Assembly: GCF_000158815.1 (NCBI RefSeq)
Contig: NZ_GG657738.1
Span: 1,456,574 to 1,493,693, forward strand
Source of the DNA: Micromonospora sp. ATCC 39149
Lineage (GTDB): Bacteria; Actinomycetota; Actinomycetes; Mycobacteriales; Micromonosporaceae
DNA: 37,120 bases
Direction: 5' to 3'
Below, piece after piece: positions 19,750 through 29,301 of this stretch (the first letter of the stretch is position 1; each line of letters starts with the position of its first letter). The notes beneath the pieces were generated by a model that saw only the letters and a list, made by a program, of their open reading frames with translations, was not told the DNA's origin and did not search any database. A program made the translations under genes and the position numbers.

Positions 19750-20463
19750 GTGACCGCGGACCCGCTGCTGCTGACCGGTGACCTCGACGACGCCATGGCT
19801 CGACTGCTGCGCACCGCCGCCGCCCTCGACGACGCGGACATCGCCGCGCCGTCGGTGCTGCCCGGCTGGAGCCGGGGCCACGTGCTGACCCACCTGGCCC
19901 GCAACGCCGACGGGTTCGTCAACCTGCTCACCTCCGCGCGCACCGGCGAGCGCATCCCGATGTACGCCAGCGCCGCCGCCCGCACCGCCGACATCGCCGC
20001 CGGGGCGTCCCGCCCGCCCGCCGCCCACCTGGACGACCTGCGCCGCTCGGCGGAACGGTTCGCCGAGGCGGTCGCCGCGATGCCCGTGCAGGCGTGGGCG
20101 GCCACCGTGGAGACCCGACGCGGCCCGTGGCCGGCGGCCACCCTGGTCTGGGGGCGGCTGCGGGAGGTCGAGGTGCACCATGTCGACCTGGCCGCCGGCT
20201 ACGGGCCGGCCGACTGGCCCGAGGCGTTCGCCCAGCGGCTGCTGCACGAGGTCACCACCGACCTGGCCAGCCGGGGCGACGCGCCGGCGATGGTGCTGCG
20301 GTTCGACGGCAGCCACCACGCACAGGTCGTCGGCGACCCCGCCGGCGCGCCCACGGTCACCGGTCCCGCCCACGGGCTCGCCGCCTGGCTGATCGGCCGT
20401 GCGGCGCGACACGCTCCTCGTCACCCCCGACGGCCCCTTGCGACTCCACCGGAATGGATGTGA
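19750..20463 (+). CDS. Maleylpyruvate isomerase family mycothiol-dependent enzyme (DinB-like)
   Basis: 237 residues of the DinB/mycothiol-dependent fold: DDADIAAPSVLPGWSRGHVL and THLARNADGFVNLL at the N-terminus (first metal His), a helical bundle, then LREVEVHHVDLAAGYGPADW with the second metal-binding pair, and a C-terminal SCP2-like part. Such enzymes use mycothiol in thiol transfer or detoxification. GTG 19750 has a -10 box at leaderless distance. The last 20 codons read ARHAPRHPRRPLATPPEWM in this frame, while the next frame over the same bases reads RDTLLVTPDGPL, which fits the usual family ending; a +1 and then a -1 shift would restore it. It lies just upstream of the MBL-fold gene. 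Confidence 0.85.
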   Translation: MTADPLLLTGDLDDAMARLLRTAAALDDADIAAPSVLPGWSRGHVLTHLARNADGFVNLLTSARTGERIPMYASAAARTADIAAGASRPPAAHLDDLRRSAERFAEAVAAMPVQAWAATVETRRGPWPAATLVWGRLREVEVHHVDLAAGYGPADWPEAFAQRLLHEVTTDLASRGDAPAMVLRFDGSHHAQVVGDPAGAPTVTGPAHGLAAWLIGRAARHAPRHPRRPLATPPEWM

Positions 20464-21121
20464 CTACACATGCTACAGCGGAGACGTCAGCCCGGCGGAT
20501 CGTCCGGCGTTACGTGAACTCGACGGGCTCACCATCACCAAGGTGTCGGTGGGGCCGATGGACAACAACGCCTACCTGCTGCGGTGCCGCGGCACCGGCG
20601 AGCAGCTACTGATCGACGCGGCCAACGATGCGCCCCGGCTGCTGGAGCTGGTCGGCGACGCCGGCCTGGCCACCGTGGTCACCACCCACCAGCACATGGA
20701 CCACTGGGTGGCGCTGGAGGAGATCGTCGCGAAGACCGGCGCGCGGGCGCTGGTGCACGCCGACGACGCCGCCGGCCTGCCGATCCCGGCGACGCCACTG
20801 GCCGACGGCGACACGGTGGCCGTCGGCGACCGTGAGCTGGAGGTGATCCACCTGCGGGGGCACACGCCGGGCTCCATCGCCCTGCTCTACCGCGACCCTG
20901 CGGGCGTTCCGCACCTGTTCACCGGCGACAGCCTCTTCCCCGGCGGCGTCGGCAACACGGACAAGGACCCGCAGCGGTTCGGTCAGCTCATCGACGACGT
21001 GGAGCACCGGCTGTTCGACCGGCTCCCGGACGAGACCTGGTTCTACCCAGGGCACGGCAGAGACTCAACGATCGGCACCGAACGCCCGTCGCTGCCGCAG
21101 TGGCGGGCCCGCGGCTGGTGA
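20399..21121 (+). CDS. MBL-fold metallo-hydrolase (glyoxalase II-like)
   Basis: About 220 residues of conserved metallo-beta-lactamase fold: MDNNAYLLRC, VVTTHQHMDHW (the HxHxDH metal motif), LRGHTPGSIALLY, FTGDSLFPGGVGN and TWFYPGHGRDSTIG. It probably hydrolyses a thioester or similar small molecule; this pairing with a mycothiol-dependent enzyme suggests a thiol-detoxification context. The start is uncertain. In frame only GTG 20399 and TTG 20438 are available, both inside the previous gene, while the family normally begins near YSGDVSP (about 20477). An ATG at 20471 is out of frame, so an indel near the start is likely. The 3' end overlaps the convergent dedA-like gene by 134 nt. Confidence 0.87.
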   Translation: MRRDTLLVTPDGPLRLHRNGCDYTCYSGDVSPADRPALRELDGLTITKVSVGPMDNNAYLLRCRGTGEQLLIDAANDAPRLLELVGDAGLATVVTTHQHMDHWVALEEIVAKTGARALVHADDAAGLPIPATPLADGDTVAVGDRELEVIHLRGHTPGSIALLYRDPAGVPHLFTGDSLFPGGVGNTDKDPQRFGQLIDDVEHRLFDRLPDETWFYPGHGRDSTIGTERPSLPQWRARGW

Positions 21122-21836
21122 CCGCCGGCGGCCGGAGCACCCGGCCCCGACGCTCCGGGCTGCGGCGCGCCAGCCCCTGCCGCTCGGGCCGCCGGCGCGT
21201 CTGTCGCGGCGGTCGGGCGACCGGGGCGGGCATGCCGGCCGCGCGCAGCCCGCGGCGGGTGACGAGCAGCACCACGCCGGCCAGCAGCAGCCCCACCGCC
21301 ATGGTTATCAGCAGCGGCGAGACGTCCACCGGCAGCAGTCCGGCCAGCGTGCGGGACAGCGTGCCGAGGGCCACGTAGAGGCCGGCCCAGAGCGCGGCCC
21401 CGACGCTCGCGCAGGCCAGGAACCGCCGGTACGACATCCGCAGGCCGCCCGCCGCCAGCGGCAGCAACGCGTTGAACACCGGCAGGAAGGGCGCGACCAG
21501 CACCATCCGGCCGCCGCCTCGGCGCAGGGCGGACTCGGCCGCCGCCCATCGGGGCTCCCCGATCCAGCCGCCGACGCGGCTGTGCCGCAGCCGGTCGCCG
21601 TAGTGCCGGCCCACGAGGAAACTCAGCGACCATCCGGCCACGCAGCCGGCGACCACGGCGGCGACGGTGCTCGCGGCGGTCGCCGGCCGCCCGACGCTGA
21701 CCGCGGCGAGGATCGCGACGTCGCCGGGAACCAGCACCCCCACCAGCGGTACGGCGTCGAAGATCATCACCACCCCGACCATCAACACCAACAGGAGGGT
21801 GGGCAGCTTTCCGACGTGCTCCGTCCAATCCGCCAT
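20988..21836 (-). CDS. DedA family membrane protein
   Basis: 282 residues. The first 200 or so form a DedA (SNARE-associated) domain with LVPGDVAILAAVSVGRP, FLVGRHYGDRLRHSRVG, VLVAPFLPVFNALLPLAAG and MSYRRFLACASVGAALWAG, plus several membrane helices. DedA proteins are linked to phospholipid flipping and membrane homeostasis. The last 75 residues are Arg/Pro-rich and run antisense through the end of the MBL gene (134-nt overlap), so the true stop may once have been earlier. ATG 21836 is leaderless, with a TAGCGT box 7 nt upstream. Confidence 0.87.
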   Translation of the reverse strand: MADWTEHVGKLPTLLLVLMVGVVMIFDAVPLVGVLVPGDVAILAAVSVGRPATAASTVAAVVAGCVAGWSLSFLVGRHYGDRLRHSRVGGWIGEPRWAAAESALRRGGGRMVLVAPFLPVFNALLPLAAGGLRMSYRRFLACASVGAALWAGLYVALGTLSRTLAGLLPVDVSPLLITMAVGLLLAGVVLLVTRRGLRAAGMPAPVARPPRQTRRRPERQGLARRSPERRGRVLRPPAVTSRGPATAAATGVRCRSLSLCRALGRTRSRPGAGRTAGAPRRR

Positions 21837-21843
21837 GGCCCGT

Positions 21844-21849
21844 ACGCTA
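21844..21849 (-). promoter_or_regulatory. -10 box (TAGCGT) of the dedA-like gene
   Basis: TAGCGT ends 7 nt before ATG 21836. Its first three bases are the TAG stop codon of the upstream methyltransferase gene, so the stop codon doubles as the start of the -10 element. The 11-nt upstream position lacks a TTGTC box. Confidence 0.55.
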
Positions 21850-22620
21850 CGGCCGGTCCGCCATCGGGGACATCGGGTTTGAACCCCCAGCCGACCCTGA
21901 ACCAGCCTCGGGGTCCGTCCCGCCGAACCGGGGCCGCAGCACCTCCACCTGGCGCACCGAAGAGTCGACGGCCGGCTCGGTGGTGGGCACCCGGTAGCTG
22001 GTCACCGCGTCCAGCAGGTTCCGGGGCAGGTGGCCCCGGCCGGGGTCGCCCACCAGCACCCGGCTGCCCCGGGCCGCAGCGCGGCGCAGGAACGGCAGCA
22101 CCCGGGCGGCCAGCTCCCGGTCGTAGAAGACGTCGCCGGCGACGAGCAGGTCCGCGTCCCCGCCGTCGGAGTCGAGCAGGTCCTCGCCGGTGGCGACGAC
22201 GGCGACCCGGTTGGCGCGGGCGTTGACGGTGACCGCCGCGACGGCGTACGGGTCGATGTCGTTGGCGACGACCAGGGCCGCGCCGGCCAGCGCGGCGGCG
22301 ATCGCGACGAGCCCCGAGCCGGCGGCCAGGTCGAGCACCCGGCGGCCGGCGGCCAGCTCGGGGTGGTCGAGCAGGTGCCGGGCCAGGGCCTGCCCACCAG
22401 CCCAGGCCGACGCCCAGTACGGCGGGGGCAGGGCGTGGCCCGCGGCGGCCTCCATCCGGGCCCACCAGACGATGGCGTCCTCGGCGAGATGCAGCCGCAC
22501 CTCGGGCACGAAAGGGGTGGGGACGAGCCGCAGCCGGTCCAGACCCTCGCCGGGCGCGTCGATCTCCCGCTCCAGCACGGTCAGCGCGATGGCTGCGGGA
22601 CTCCTCACCGGGGCAAGCAT
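21847..22620 (-). CDS. Class I SAM-dependent methyltransferase (METTL20/ETFB lysine methyltransferase-like)
   Basis: 257 residues. It has PFVPEVRLHLAEDAIVWW, PPYWASAWAGGQALARHLL, the SAM-binding motif I VLDLAAGSGLVAIAAA, the acidic motif VVANDIDPYAVAA, and the post-motif LLVAGDVFYDRELA. The PPYWA-GG and D-FY elements are those of the METTL20-like group, whose characterised members methylate lysines of the electron-transfer flavoprotein beta subunit; a different protein substrate is possible. ATG 22620 is the only nearby ATG, and a GTG at 22608 is an alternative; no clear Shine-Dalgarno is seen. It ends 10 nt before the dedA-like start. Confidence 0.82.
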   Translation of the reverse strand: MLAPVRSPAAIALTVLEREIDAPGEGLDRLRLVPTPFVPEVRLHLAEDAIVWWARMEAAAGHALPPPYWASAWAGGQALARHLLDHPELAAGRRVLDLAAGSGLVAIAAALAGAALVVANDIDPYAVAAVTVNARANRVAVVATGEDLLDSDGGDADLLVAGDVFYDRELAARVLPFLRRAAARGSRVLVGDPGRGHLPRNLLDAVTSYRVPTTEPAVDSSVRQVEVLRPRFGGTDPEAGSGSAGGSNPMSPMADRP

Positions 22621-22724
22621 GCCGTAGCTGGCCGCCTGTTGGGCGCGTTTTCCCCCGGTCCGCGTCCGGGGCGCGATTATTTTCGGGGTACGCCCTGCGG
22701 CACTTCGCCCAGCAGATCCGGCTT

Positions 22725-22752
22725 TTGACAGTTAGGGTCGGGGAGGTACAGG
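22725..22752 (+). promoter_or_regulatory. Promoter of the cold-shock gene
   Basis: A consensus TTGACA at 22725-22730, a 16-nt spacer and TACAGG at 22747-22752. Transcription would begin near 22759 and give a leader of about 45 nt before the ATG at 22805, which has GGGAGAG as Shine-Dalgarno. The rest of 22621-22804 shows only a short inverted repeat (CCCCGG-N7-CCGGGG) at about 22656-22674. Confidence 0.65.
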
Positions 22753-22804
22753 GCGATCATCGGCCGGCGGTCGGGGGTCACCCGTTTTGAACAGGGAGAG
22801 ATGC

Positions 22805-23008
22805 ATGGCTACCGGCACGGTCAAGTGGTTCAACTCGGAAAAGGGCTTCGGCTTCATCGAGCAGGACGGCGGAGGTCCGGACGTGTTCGTCCACTACTCG
22901 GCCATCGCGACGAGCGGCTACCGGGAACTCAACGAGGGCCAGAAGGTCGAGTTCGAGGTGACCCAGGGGCAGAAGGGCCCGCAGGCGGACAACGTCCGCC
23001 CGATGTAG
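22805..23008 (+). CDS. Cold-shock protein (CspA family)
   Basis: 67-residue single cold-shock domain. It begins [20 protein letters not shown] with RNP1 (KGFGFI), followed by VFVHYSAI (RNP2) and a C-terminal half [17 protein letters not shown]. Such proteins bind single-stranded RNA or DNA and act as RNA chaperones. It stands alone with its own strong promoter and two downstream hairpins, as expected for an abundant transcript. Confidence 0.97.
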   Translation: MATGTVKWFNSEKGFGFIEQDGGGPDVFVHYSAIATSGYRELNEGQKVEFEVTQGQKGPQADNVRPM

Positions 23009-23020
23009 CTCCGTGCCGGT

Positions 23021-23054
23021 GGCGACGGCCGGGCCGACAACCCCGGCCGTCGCC
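23021..23054 (+). terminator. First hairpin after the cold-shock gene
   Basis: A 13-bp perfect stem, GGCGACGGCCGGG / CCCGGCCGTCGCC, with an 8-nt loop, 12 nt past the stop codon. Confidence 0.75.
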
Positions 23055-23064
23055 GCAGCGCACC

Positions 23065-23104
23065 GCGCCCGCCGCCCGGCGTACGTCCGCCGCGCGGCGG
23101 GCGC
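23065..23104. terminator. Second hairpin after the cold-shock gene
   Basis: A 10-bp stem, GCGCCCGCCG / CGGCGGGCGC, with a 20-nt loop, followed on the plus strand by TTCGTTT. It lies between convergent csp and marR genes and may serve both. Confidence 0.6.
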
Positions 23105-23117
23105 TTCGTTTCCCCGG

Positions 23118-23151
23118 CGGGTCAGCGTGTAGGGCGGGTCAGCGCGTAGGG
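23118..23151. repeat. 17-bp tandem duplication at the marR stop codon
   Basis: Two adjoining copies of CGGGTCAGCG(T/C)GTAGGG, at 23118-23134 and 23135-23151, with one mismatch. The MarR stop codon lies within the second copy. Confidence 0.75.
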
Positions 23152-23669
23152 CGGCGCGGTAGCTCCGGGCGGGCCGCCCGGATCTGGTCGCGGTGCTCCC
23201 GCATGGCGGCGACCATGACCGTCATGAAGCGGCGCACCACCTCCAGCTCGTCCTCGCTGAAGTCGGCCATCGCCGCGTCGGTGCGGTTCCCGAGCGGCCG
23301 GAAGAACTCCATGGCCAGCGCCGCGCCCCGGTCGGCGTAGCGCAGGAAGACCTTGCGGCGGTCGCTGGTGTCGCGATCCCGGCGAACGTGCCCGGCACGT
23401 TCCAGCCGGTCGATCAGCGCGGTCACCGAACCGGAGGACAGGTTCAGCTTCTCGCCCAGCCGGCCCGGGGTGATCGGGGTGCCGGCGAACTCGGCGTCCA
23501 TGACGGCGATGAGGGCGTGCAGGTCGGTGCCGTTGAGCCCGTGCAGGCCGGCGAAGGCGTGCCCGATGTGCTGGGCGTCGATCGAGTAACGCCGCAGGTC
23601 GTTGGCGATGTCGGCGACGAGTTGCTCACGGCGGGTGTCTCGCCGCCAATACATGCCGTGCGATGCCAC
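23139..23669 (-). CDS. MarR family winged-helix transcriptional regulator
   Basis: 176 residues. The MarR fold is seen as LNGTDLHALIAVMDAEFAG, TPGRLGEKLNLSSGSVTALI with DRLERAGHVRR (recognition helix and wing) and RDTSDRRKVFLRYADRG, followed by a C-terminal dimerisation helix. MarR proteins are dimers that release DNA on ligand binding. GTG 23669 was chosen for the strong GGAGGAGGG upstream; earlier in-frame starts read through the promoter region. A palindromic operator lies in its own promoter, so autorepression is likely. Convergent with the csp gene. Confidence 0.9.
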   Translation of the reverse strand: MASHGMYWRRDTRREQLVADIANDLRRYSIDAQHIGHAFAGLHGLNGTDLHALIAVMDAEFAGTPITPGRLGEKLNLSSGSVTALIDRLERAGHVRRDRDTSDRRKVFLRYADRGAALAMEFFRPLGNRTDAAMADFSEDELEVVRRFMTVMVAAMREHRDQIRAARPELPRRPTR

Positions 23670-23708
23670 GACGTCACCCTCCTCCCCGTGCCTGCCTCTT
23701 GCAGCATA

Positions 23709-23746
23709 GTCGAGCACCAATAATCTCGCCTATCGAGATACTCGAC
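23709..23746. promoter_or_regulatory. Probable MarR operator/promoter
   Basis: Nested inverted repeats: the inner ATCTCG-N5-CGAGAT (23723-23739) and the outer GTCGAG ... CTCGAC (23709-23714 and 23741-23746). On the minus strand TTGTCG-N17-GATTAT overlaps them, so the inner palindrome spans the spacer and the edge of the -10. The AT-rich block stands out from its surroundings. Confidence 0.6.
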
Positions 23747-23851
23747 AAACGTAACCCTGCCCCGGTGACCGGCGCCGGGCGGTACGACGGTGCCGTAGGT
23801 GGCGGCACGGTCGCCGCCACCTACGACTACGACGAGGCCAACGGCAAGGGC

Positions 23852-25354
23852 CTACGGCTGCTCCTGCCGATCATCCTGCTGCTCGTCGGCGCGTTGCTCG
23901 TGCTGCTGCTGTGCGGCCTGGTCGCGCCGGCGCTGCCGCGGCGGCGGGGACCCCGCGTCCCCGCCGCCGGTCGGGCCGGCCGCGCCGACCGCCCGTTCCC
24001 GGGTCGCCCAGGCGACCATGAACAGCGCGGTCCAGGTCACCCCGAGCAGCACCGACGTGACCGTGCTGCTGGCGGTGCCCTGCCCGAGGTAGAGCCGCGC
24101 GCCGCCGATGGTGCCCACCCCGGCTGCGGCGGCCGTCCACACGGCCACCGCCACCGGCCAGCGTGCGCCCCGCGACAGCAGCCACGCCAGGGTGCACAGG
24201 CTCGCCGCCATCACCGCGTGCTGCGTCGCGAACAGCACGCCCTCCTCACCCGACGCGAGCCGGCCCGGCGCGACCACGTCGGCGACCACGCCGAGCACCA
24301 CCAGCGGCAGGAACGCCCCGACCGTGCCCACCACGTCGAGCGGGGCGGCCCGCGAGACCGGCCCGCCGCGCCCCGGGCAGGACCGCTGCCGCCAGGCCCG
24401 GCCGACGGCGACCACGGTCACCAACGCGATCAGCACCGAGCCGCGCGACACGGAGACCACAGTGAGCGCGACCTCGGCGGCGCCGGGGGTACGCCGGTCG
24501 GCGAACCAGTCGGCGATCGCGTCGTCGACGACCGCCAGCCCACTCCACCGCATCGCCGCCCCGAGCAGCCAGGCGATGGCCGACCCGGCCACGAACAGCA
24601 GCACCAGCCCCGCGCCCAGGTTGATCAGCAGCGTCCAGCCGGGGCCGACCCGCATCGCCAGCAGGAAGAACAGCACCCCGTACCGGGCGGACAGCCAGCG
24701 CACCGGCGGCAGGGCCGCCGCCCGGGTCAGCAGCGCCCGCGCCGGGTCCGGGTGGCGGCCCAGCCAGCGGCCCACCAGCACCACGGCGAGCACCCCGCCG
24801 CACAGCACCAGCACCACGCCGGTGGCCCGCCCGAGCAGCCGGGAGACCGTCTCGTACGATTCCCCGGCCAGGTTGCCCGCCAGCACCGACCCGCCCACCC
24901 AGGTCACCACGCCGGCGAGGTTCCACGGTGCGAACCGGCGGTACGGCATGCCCGCCGCCCCCGCCAGGCGGGGCGCGAGGGTGCGCGCGAACGCCACCCA
25001 GCGGGCCGTGCACACCCCCCGCCCGCCGAGTCGCTCCAGCAGCGCATCGGCGCGCCGCCACCGGTGCGGCCCGACCCGCGCCCCGAACCCGGAGGCGCGT
25101 AGCCGGGGCCCGTACCGGCGGCCCGCGCGGAACGCCAACGTGTCCCCGGTCACCGCTGCGAGAATCATCACCAGCAGGGCGGGGCCGAGCCGCAGCGTGC
25201 CGGTGTACGTAAGGAAGCCGACCAGCAGCAGGGTCGCCTCACCCGGCACCAGCAGCCCGACGATCACCGCCGTCTCGCCGGCCACGATCGCCGCGGCGAC
25301 CAGGTAGACCAGCAAGGGCGGCAGGCCCTGCACCGAGTTCAGCAGATCGCGCAC
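23852..25354 (-). CDS. DedA domain fused to degenerate PAP2-like phosphatase domain
   Basis: 500-residue polytopic membrane protein from GTG 25354. Residues 1-200 form a DedA domain (GLLVPGEATLLLVGFLTY, AFRAGRRYGPRLRASGFG, RWVAFARTLAPRLAGAAGMP, YRRFAPWNLAGVVTWVGG). Residues about 220-460 resemble a PAP2 phosphatase (PGWTLLINLGAGLVLLFVAG, DDAIADWFADRRTPGA, VLFATQHAVMAASLC, GGARLYLGQGTASSTV), but the expected PSGH and SRxxxxxHxxxD catalytic motifs are degenerate, lacking the nucleophilic His and the Asp. Intact fusions of this kind act on phospholipids or undecaprenyl phosphate. The last 40 residues are charged and Gln-rich. It may be a membrane lipid transporter without phosphatase activity. 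Confidence 0.85.
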   Translation of the reverse strand: MRDLLNSVQGLPPLLVYLVAAAIVAGETAVIVGLLVPGEATLLLVGFLTYTGTLRLGPALLVMILAAVTGDTLAFRAGRRYGPRLRASGFGARVGPHRWRRADALLERLGGRGVCTARWVAFARTLAPRLAGAAGMPYRRFAPWNLAGVVTWVGGSVLAGNLAGESYETVSRLLGRATGVVLVLCGGVLAVVLVGRWLGRHPDPARALLTRAAALPPVRWLSARYGVLFFLLAMRVGPGWTLLINLGAGLVLLFVAGSAIAWLLGAAMRWSGLAVVDDAIADWFADRRTPGAAEVALTVVSVSRGSVLIALVTVVAVGRAWRQRSCPGRGGPVSRAAPLDVVGTVGAFLPLVVLGVVADVVAPGRLASGEEGVLFATQHAVMAASLCTLAWLLSRGARWPVAVAVWTAAAAGVGTIGGARLYLGQGTASSTVTSVLLGVTWTALFMVAWATRERAVGAAGPTGGGDAGSPPPRQRRRDQAAQQQHEQRADEQQDDRQEQP

Positions 25355-25488
25355 GATGGCCCCCGGCTCACGCCGCCAGCATGCCAGCCGGGTACGGACA
25401 CCGACAGTCGCACAGTCACTAGATCAGGGAAGCCCGGGGGTGACCCCCGACGCCGCCCCTGATCCGCGCAGGCGGGAGGATGGAGCCC

Positions 25489-27357
<1,869 letters not shown>

Positions 27358-27367
27358 CCCCCTGCCA

Positions 27368-27393
27368 CCGGCCCCCGGTCACCCGGGGGCCGG
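27368..27393. terminator. Strong hairpin terminator after typA
   Basis: A perfect 11-bp stem, CCGGCCCCCGG / CCGGGGGCCGG, with loop TCAC, 10 nt past the typA stop. It abuts the next promoter, whose -35 position would lie within or just after the hairpin. Confidence 0.8.
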
Positions 27394-27399
27394 ATCGGC

Positions 27400-27405
27400 T
27401 ACCGT
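27400..27405 (+). promoter_or_regulatory. -10 box (TACCGT) for leaderless serine hydrolase mRNA
   Basis: TACCGT ends 7 nt before ATG 27413 with no Shine-Dalgarno between, indicating a leaderless transcript that starts just past the typA terminator. Confidence 0.6.
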
Positions 27406-27412
27406 CACCGGC

Positions 27413-28303
27413 ATGATCTGGGACGAACTCGACGCCCGTCTCAACGCGCTGCCGGGCACCGTCTCGGCGTACGCGGGCCGCGTCGACGCCCCGCCCACCT
27501 GGACCCGCCGCCCCGACGCCACCCACTACGCGGCCAGCACCATGAAGGTGGCCGTGCTGCTGGCCCTGCACCGGGCGACCGAGGCCGGCACCCTCGACCT
27601 CGACGCCCCGGTCGAGGTGCGCAACGAGTTCGACTCCGCCCTGCCCGGCGCCCCCCGCTTCGCCTGCGCCCGGCACTACGACAACGACGAGGCGGTCTGG
27701 GAGCGGGAGAGCGGGCACGTGCCGCTGCGCTGGCTGGCCGAGCGGATGATCGTGCGATCCAGCAACCTGGCCACCAACCTGTGCCTGCGCCACGTCGGCC
27801 TGCCCGCCGTCGCCGACGCCTGGGCGATCGCCGGCGCCCGGCACAGCGTCACCGGGCGCGGCATCGAGGACTTCGCCGCCCGCGAGGCCGGGATCACCAA
27901 CCTGGTGACGGCGGCCGACCTGGCCGCCCTACTCGGCGGGCTGGCCGCCGGCGCGACCCGCCCCGGCCCCCTCGCCTCCCCCGCCGGATGCACCGCCATG
28001 CTCGACGTCCTGTTCGCCCAGGAGTTCCGCGAGGACCTTGCCGCCGGTCTACCCGACGGCGTCCGCGTCGCCCACAAGAACGGCTGGGTACGCGGCGTCC
28101 GGCACGGCGCCGGCGTGGTCTACCCGCCCGACGCCCCGCCGTACGTGCTGGTCGTCTGCACCACCGGCGACCCCGCCGGCGGCGAGGCCGCCGACGACAC
28201 CTGCCGGCTGCTCGCCGACATCTCCGCCCGGGTCTGGGCGGCTCGCCACGACCTGCGCCCGGCCGCAGCGGGCCCCCCGGCCGGACACGACACCGACAGG
28301 TGA
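27413..28303 (+). CDS. Serine hydrolase (class A beta-lactamase-like)
   Basis: 296 residues of the beta-lactamase/penicillin-binding fold. Active-site Ser42 and Lys45 sit in AASTMKVAV (SxxK); MIVRSSNLATNLCL gives the SxN motif; VAHKNGWV gives the K-[TN]-G motif. There is no signal peptide or lipobox, so it is probably cytoplasmic, unlike true beta-lactamases; esterase or D-Ala/L,D-peptide hydrolase activity is possible. It is leaderless and independent of typA. It lies 1 kb from a dipeptide epimerase and a C40 peptidase, which allows but does not prove a role in cell-wall peptide turnover. Convergent with the phosphatase gene; 28304-28472 is empty. Confidence 0.87.
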   Translation: MIWDELDARLNALPGTVSAYAGRVDAPPTWTRRPDATHYAASTMKVAVLLALHRATEAGTLDLDAPVEVRNEFDSALPGAPRFACARHYDNDEAVWERESGHVPLRWLAERMIVRSSNLATNLCLRHVGLPAVADAWAIAGARHSVTGRGIEDFAAREAGITNLVTAADLAALLGGLAAGATRPGPLASPAGCTAMLDVLFAQEFREDLAAGLPDGVRVAHKNGWVRGVRHGAGVVYPPDAPPYVLVVCTTGDPAGGEAADDTCRLLADISARVWAARHDLRPAAAGPPAGHDTDR

Positions 28304-28472
28304 CACAGCGCAAGCAGCGGCACGACGACCCGACCCCGCCAAGAACCCCTCTGCTGTGCACCCACGGACGCGACGGTCACGCAGCGCATGGACCACCGCA
28401 CCCGCCAACCACCCCATCCGAGTGCGGCGCGGTGCCCGGCCCGTCCCGCGCGCCGGCCTGCGGCGTCGCGGC

Positions 28473-29270
28473 TCACTCCAGCAGGTTGTCCCGCAGCGCC
28501 GCCAGGTGCGCCCCTGTCAGGCCCAGCCCGTCGCGCAGATACGCGTCGAACGAGCCGTACGCCCGCCGGACCTCCGCGTACGCGGCGTCCAGGTATTCCT
28601 CCCGCACCTCCATCAGCGGACGGATCGCCGCCTCCGCCAGCTCCGGCTGCCGCGCCCGCATCGCGGTCAGGACGACCTCCTTGAGGCTCTCCGTCTGCGC
28701 GTTGGTCTGCAGGTAGTCCGCCCGGATCGCCGCCTCGTCCACCCCCAGCGCGGTGAGCAGCACCACCGACAGCCAGCCAGTACGGTCCTTACCGGCCGAG
28801 CAGTGGAACAACAGCGGCAGGTTGCCCGCGTCGGCGGCCAGCCGGGCCGCCCCGCCGAAGCCCGCCCGGGCCGCCTCCCCCGTGACGAACCAGCGGTAGA
28901 TCTCCGCCATCGCCGCCGGGCTGCCCTGTAGGGCCAGCGCCGTCTCGGCGCGCAGGTCGTGCCCGAGCAGCACCTCCGACACGGCCGTGAAGACCGGGTG
29001 CGCCGGGTCGTACACCGGCAGGCGCACCAGCCGGGGCTCGCCGGGCAACCGGTTCGGCGGGGCCGCCGCGATCTCCGAGTCGTCGCGCAGGTCCACCACG
29101 CACGCCGGGGCGAGCTTCCCCAGCACCGGCAGGTCGTCGTCGGTCAACCGGCCCAGCGCCGGGGTCCGAATCAGCCGGCCCGCCCGCACCCGGCGACCGT
29201 CGGCCCCCACCATGCCGCCGAGGTCACGCGCGTTCGGCGCACCCACCAGCTCCCAGTCTCGCCCGCCCAT
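28473..29270 (-). CDS. Tyrosine phosphatase family protein
   Basis: 265 residues of the Tyr_phosphatase3 type. N-terminal NARDLGGMVGADGRRVRAGR and LIRTPALGRL are typical, VVDLRDDSEI follows, and the P-loop HCSAGKDRTGW supplies the nucleophile Cys157 and Arg163 (CX5R). It should dephosphorylate protein tyrosine or phosphoinositide substrates in the cytoplasm. ATG 29270 has GGGAGG at good spacing; the frame is open further upstream, but there it overlaps the divergent gene's start. It is divergent from the epimerase gene, with only 44 nt between starts. Confidence 0.92.
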   Translation of the reverse strand: MGGRDWELVGAPNARDLGGMVGADGRRVRAGRLIRTPALGRLTDDDLPVLGKLAPACVVDLRDDSEIAAAPPNRLPGEPRLVRLPVYDPAHPVFTAVSEVLLGHDLRAETALALQGSPAAMAEIYRWFVTGEAARAGFGGAARLAADAGNLPLLFHCSAGKDRTGWLSVVLLTALGVDEAAIRADYLQTNAQTESLKEVVLTAMRARQPELAEAAIRPLMEVREEYLDAAYAEVRRAYGSFDAYLRDGLGLTGAHLAALRDNLLE

Positions 29271-29301
29271 CCGGCCTCCCCTGTCGTCGCCACGCCCCCT
29301 A

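Noticed and set aside
23765..25102. Plus-strand GTG reading with a strong hydrophobic segment (LLLPIILLLVGALLVLLLCG) starting next to the MarR operator
   Set aside because: Tempting as a MarR-controlled small membrane protein, but the frame runs on for 400 codons without a stop antisense to the DedA-PAP2 gene, and no Shine-Dalgarno is present. The hydrophobic run is the complement of the Gln/Arg-rich tail of that gene.
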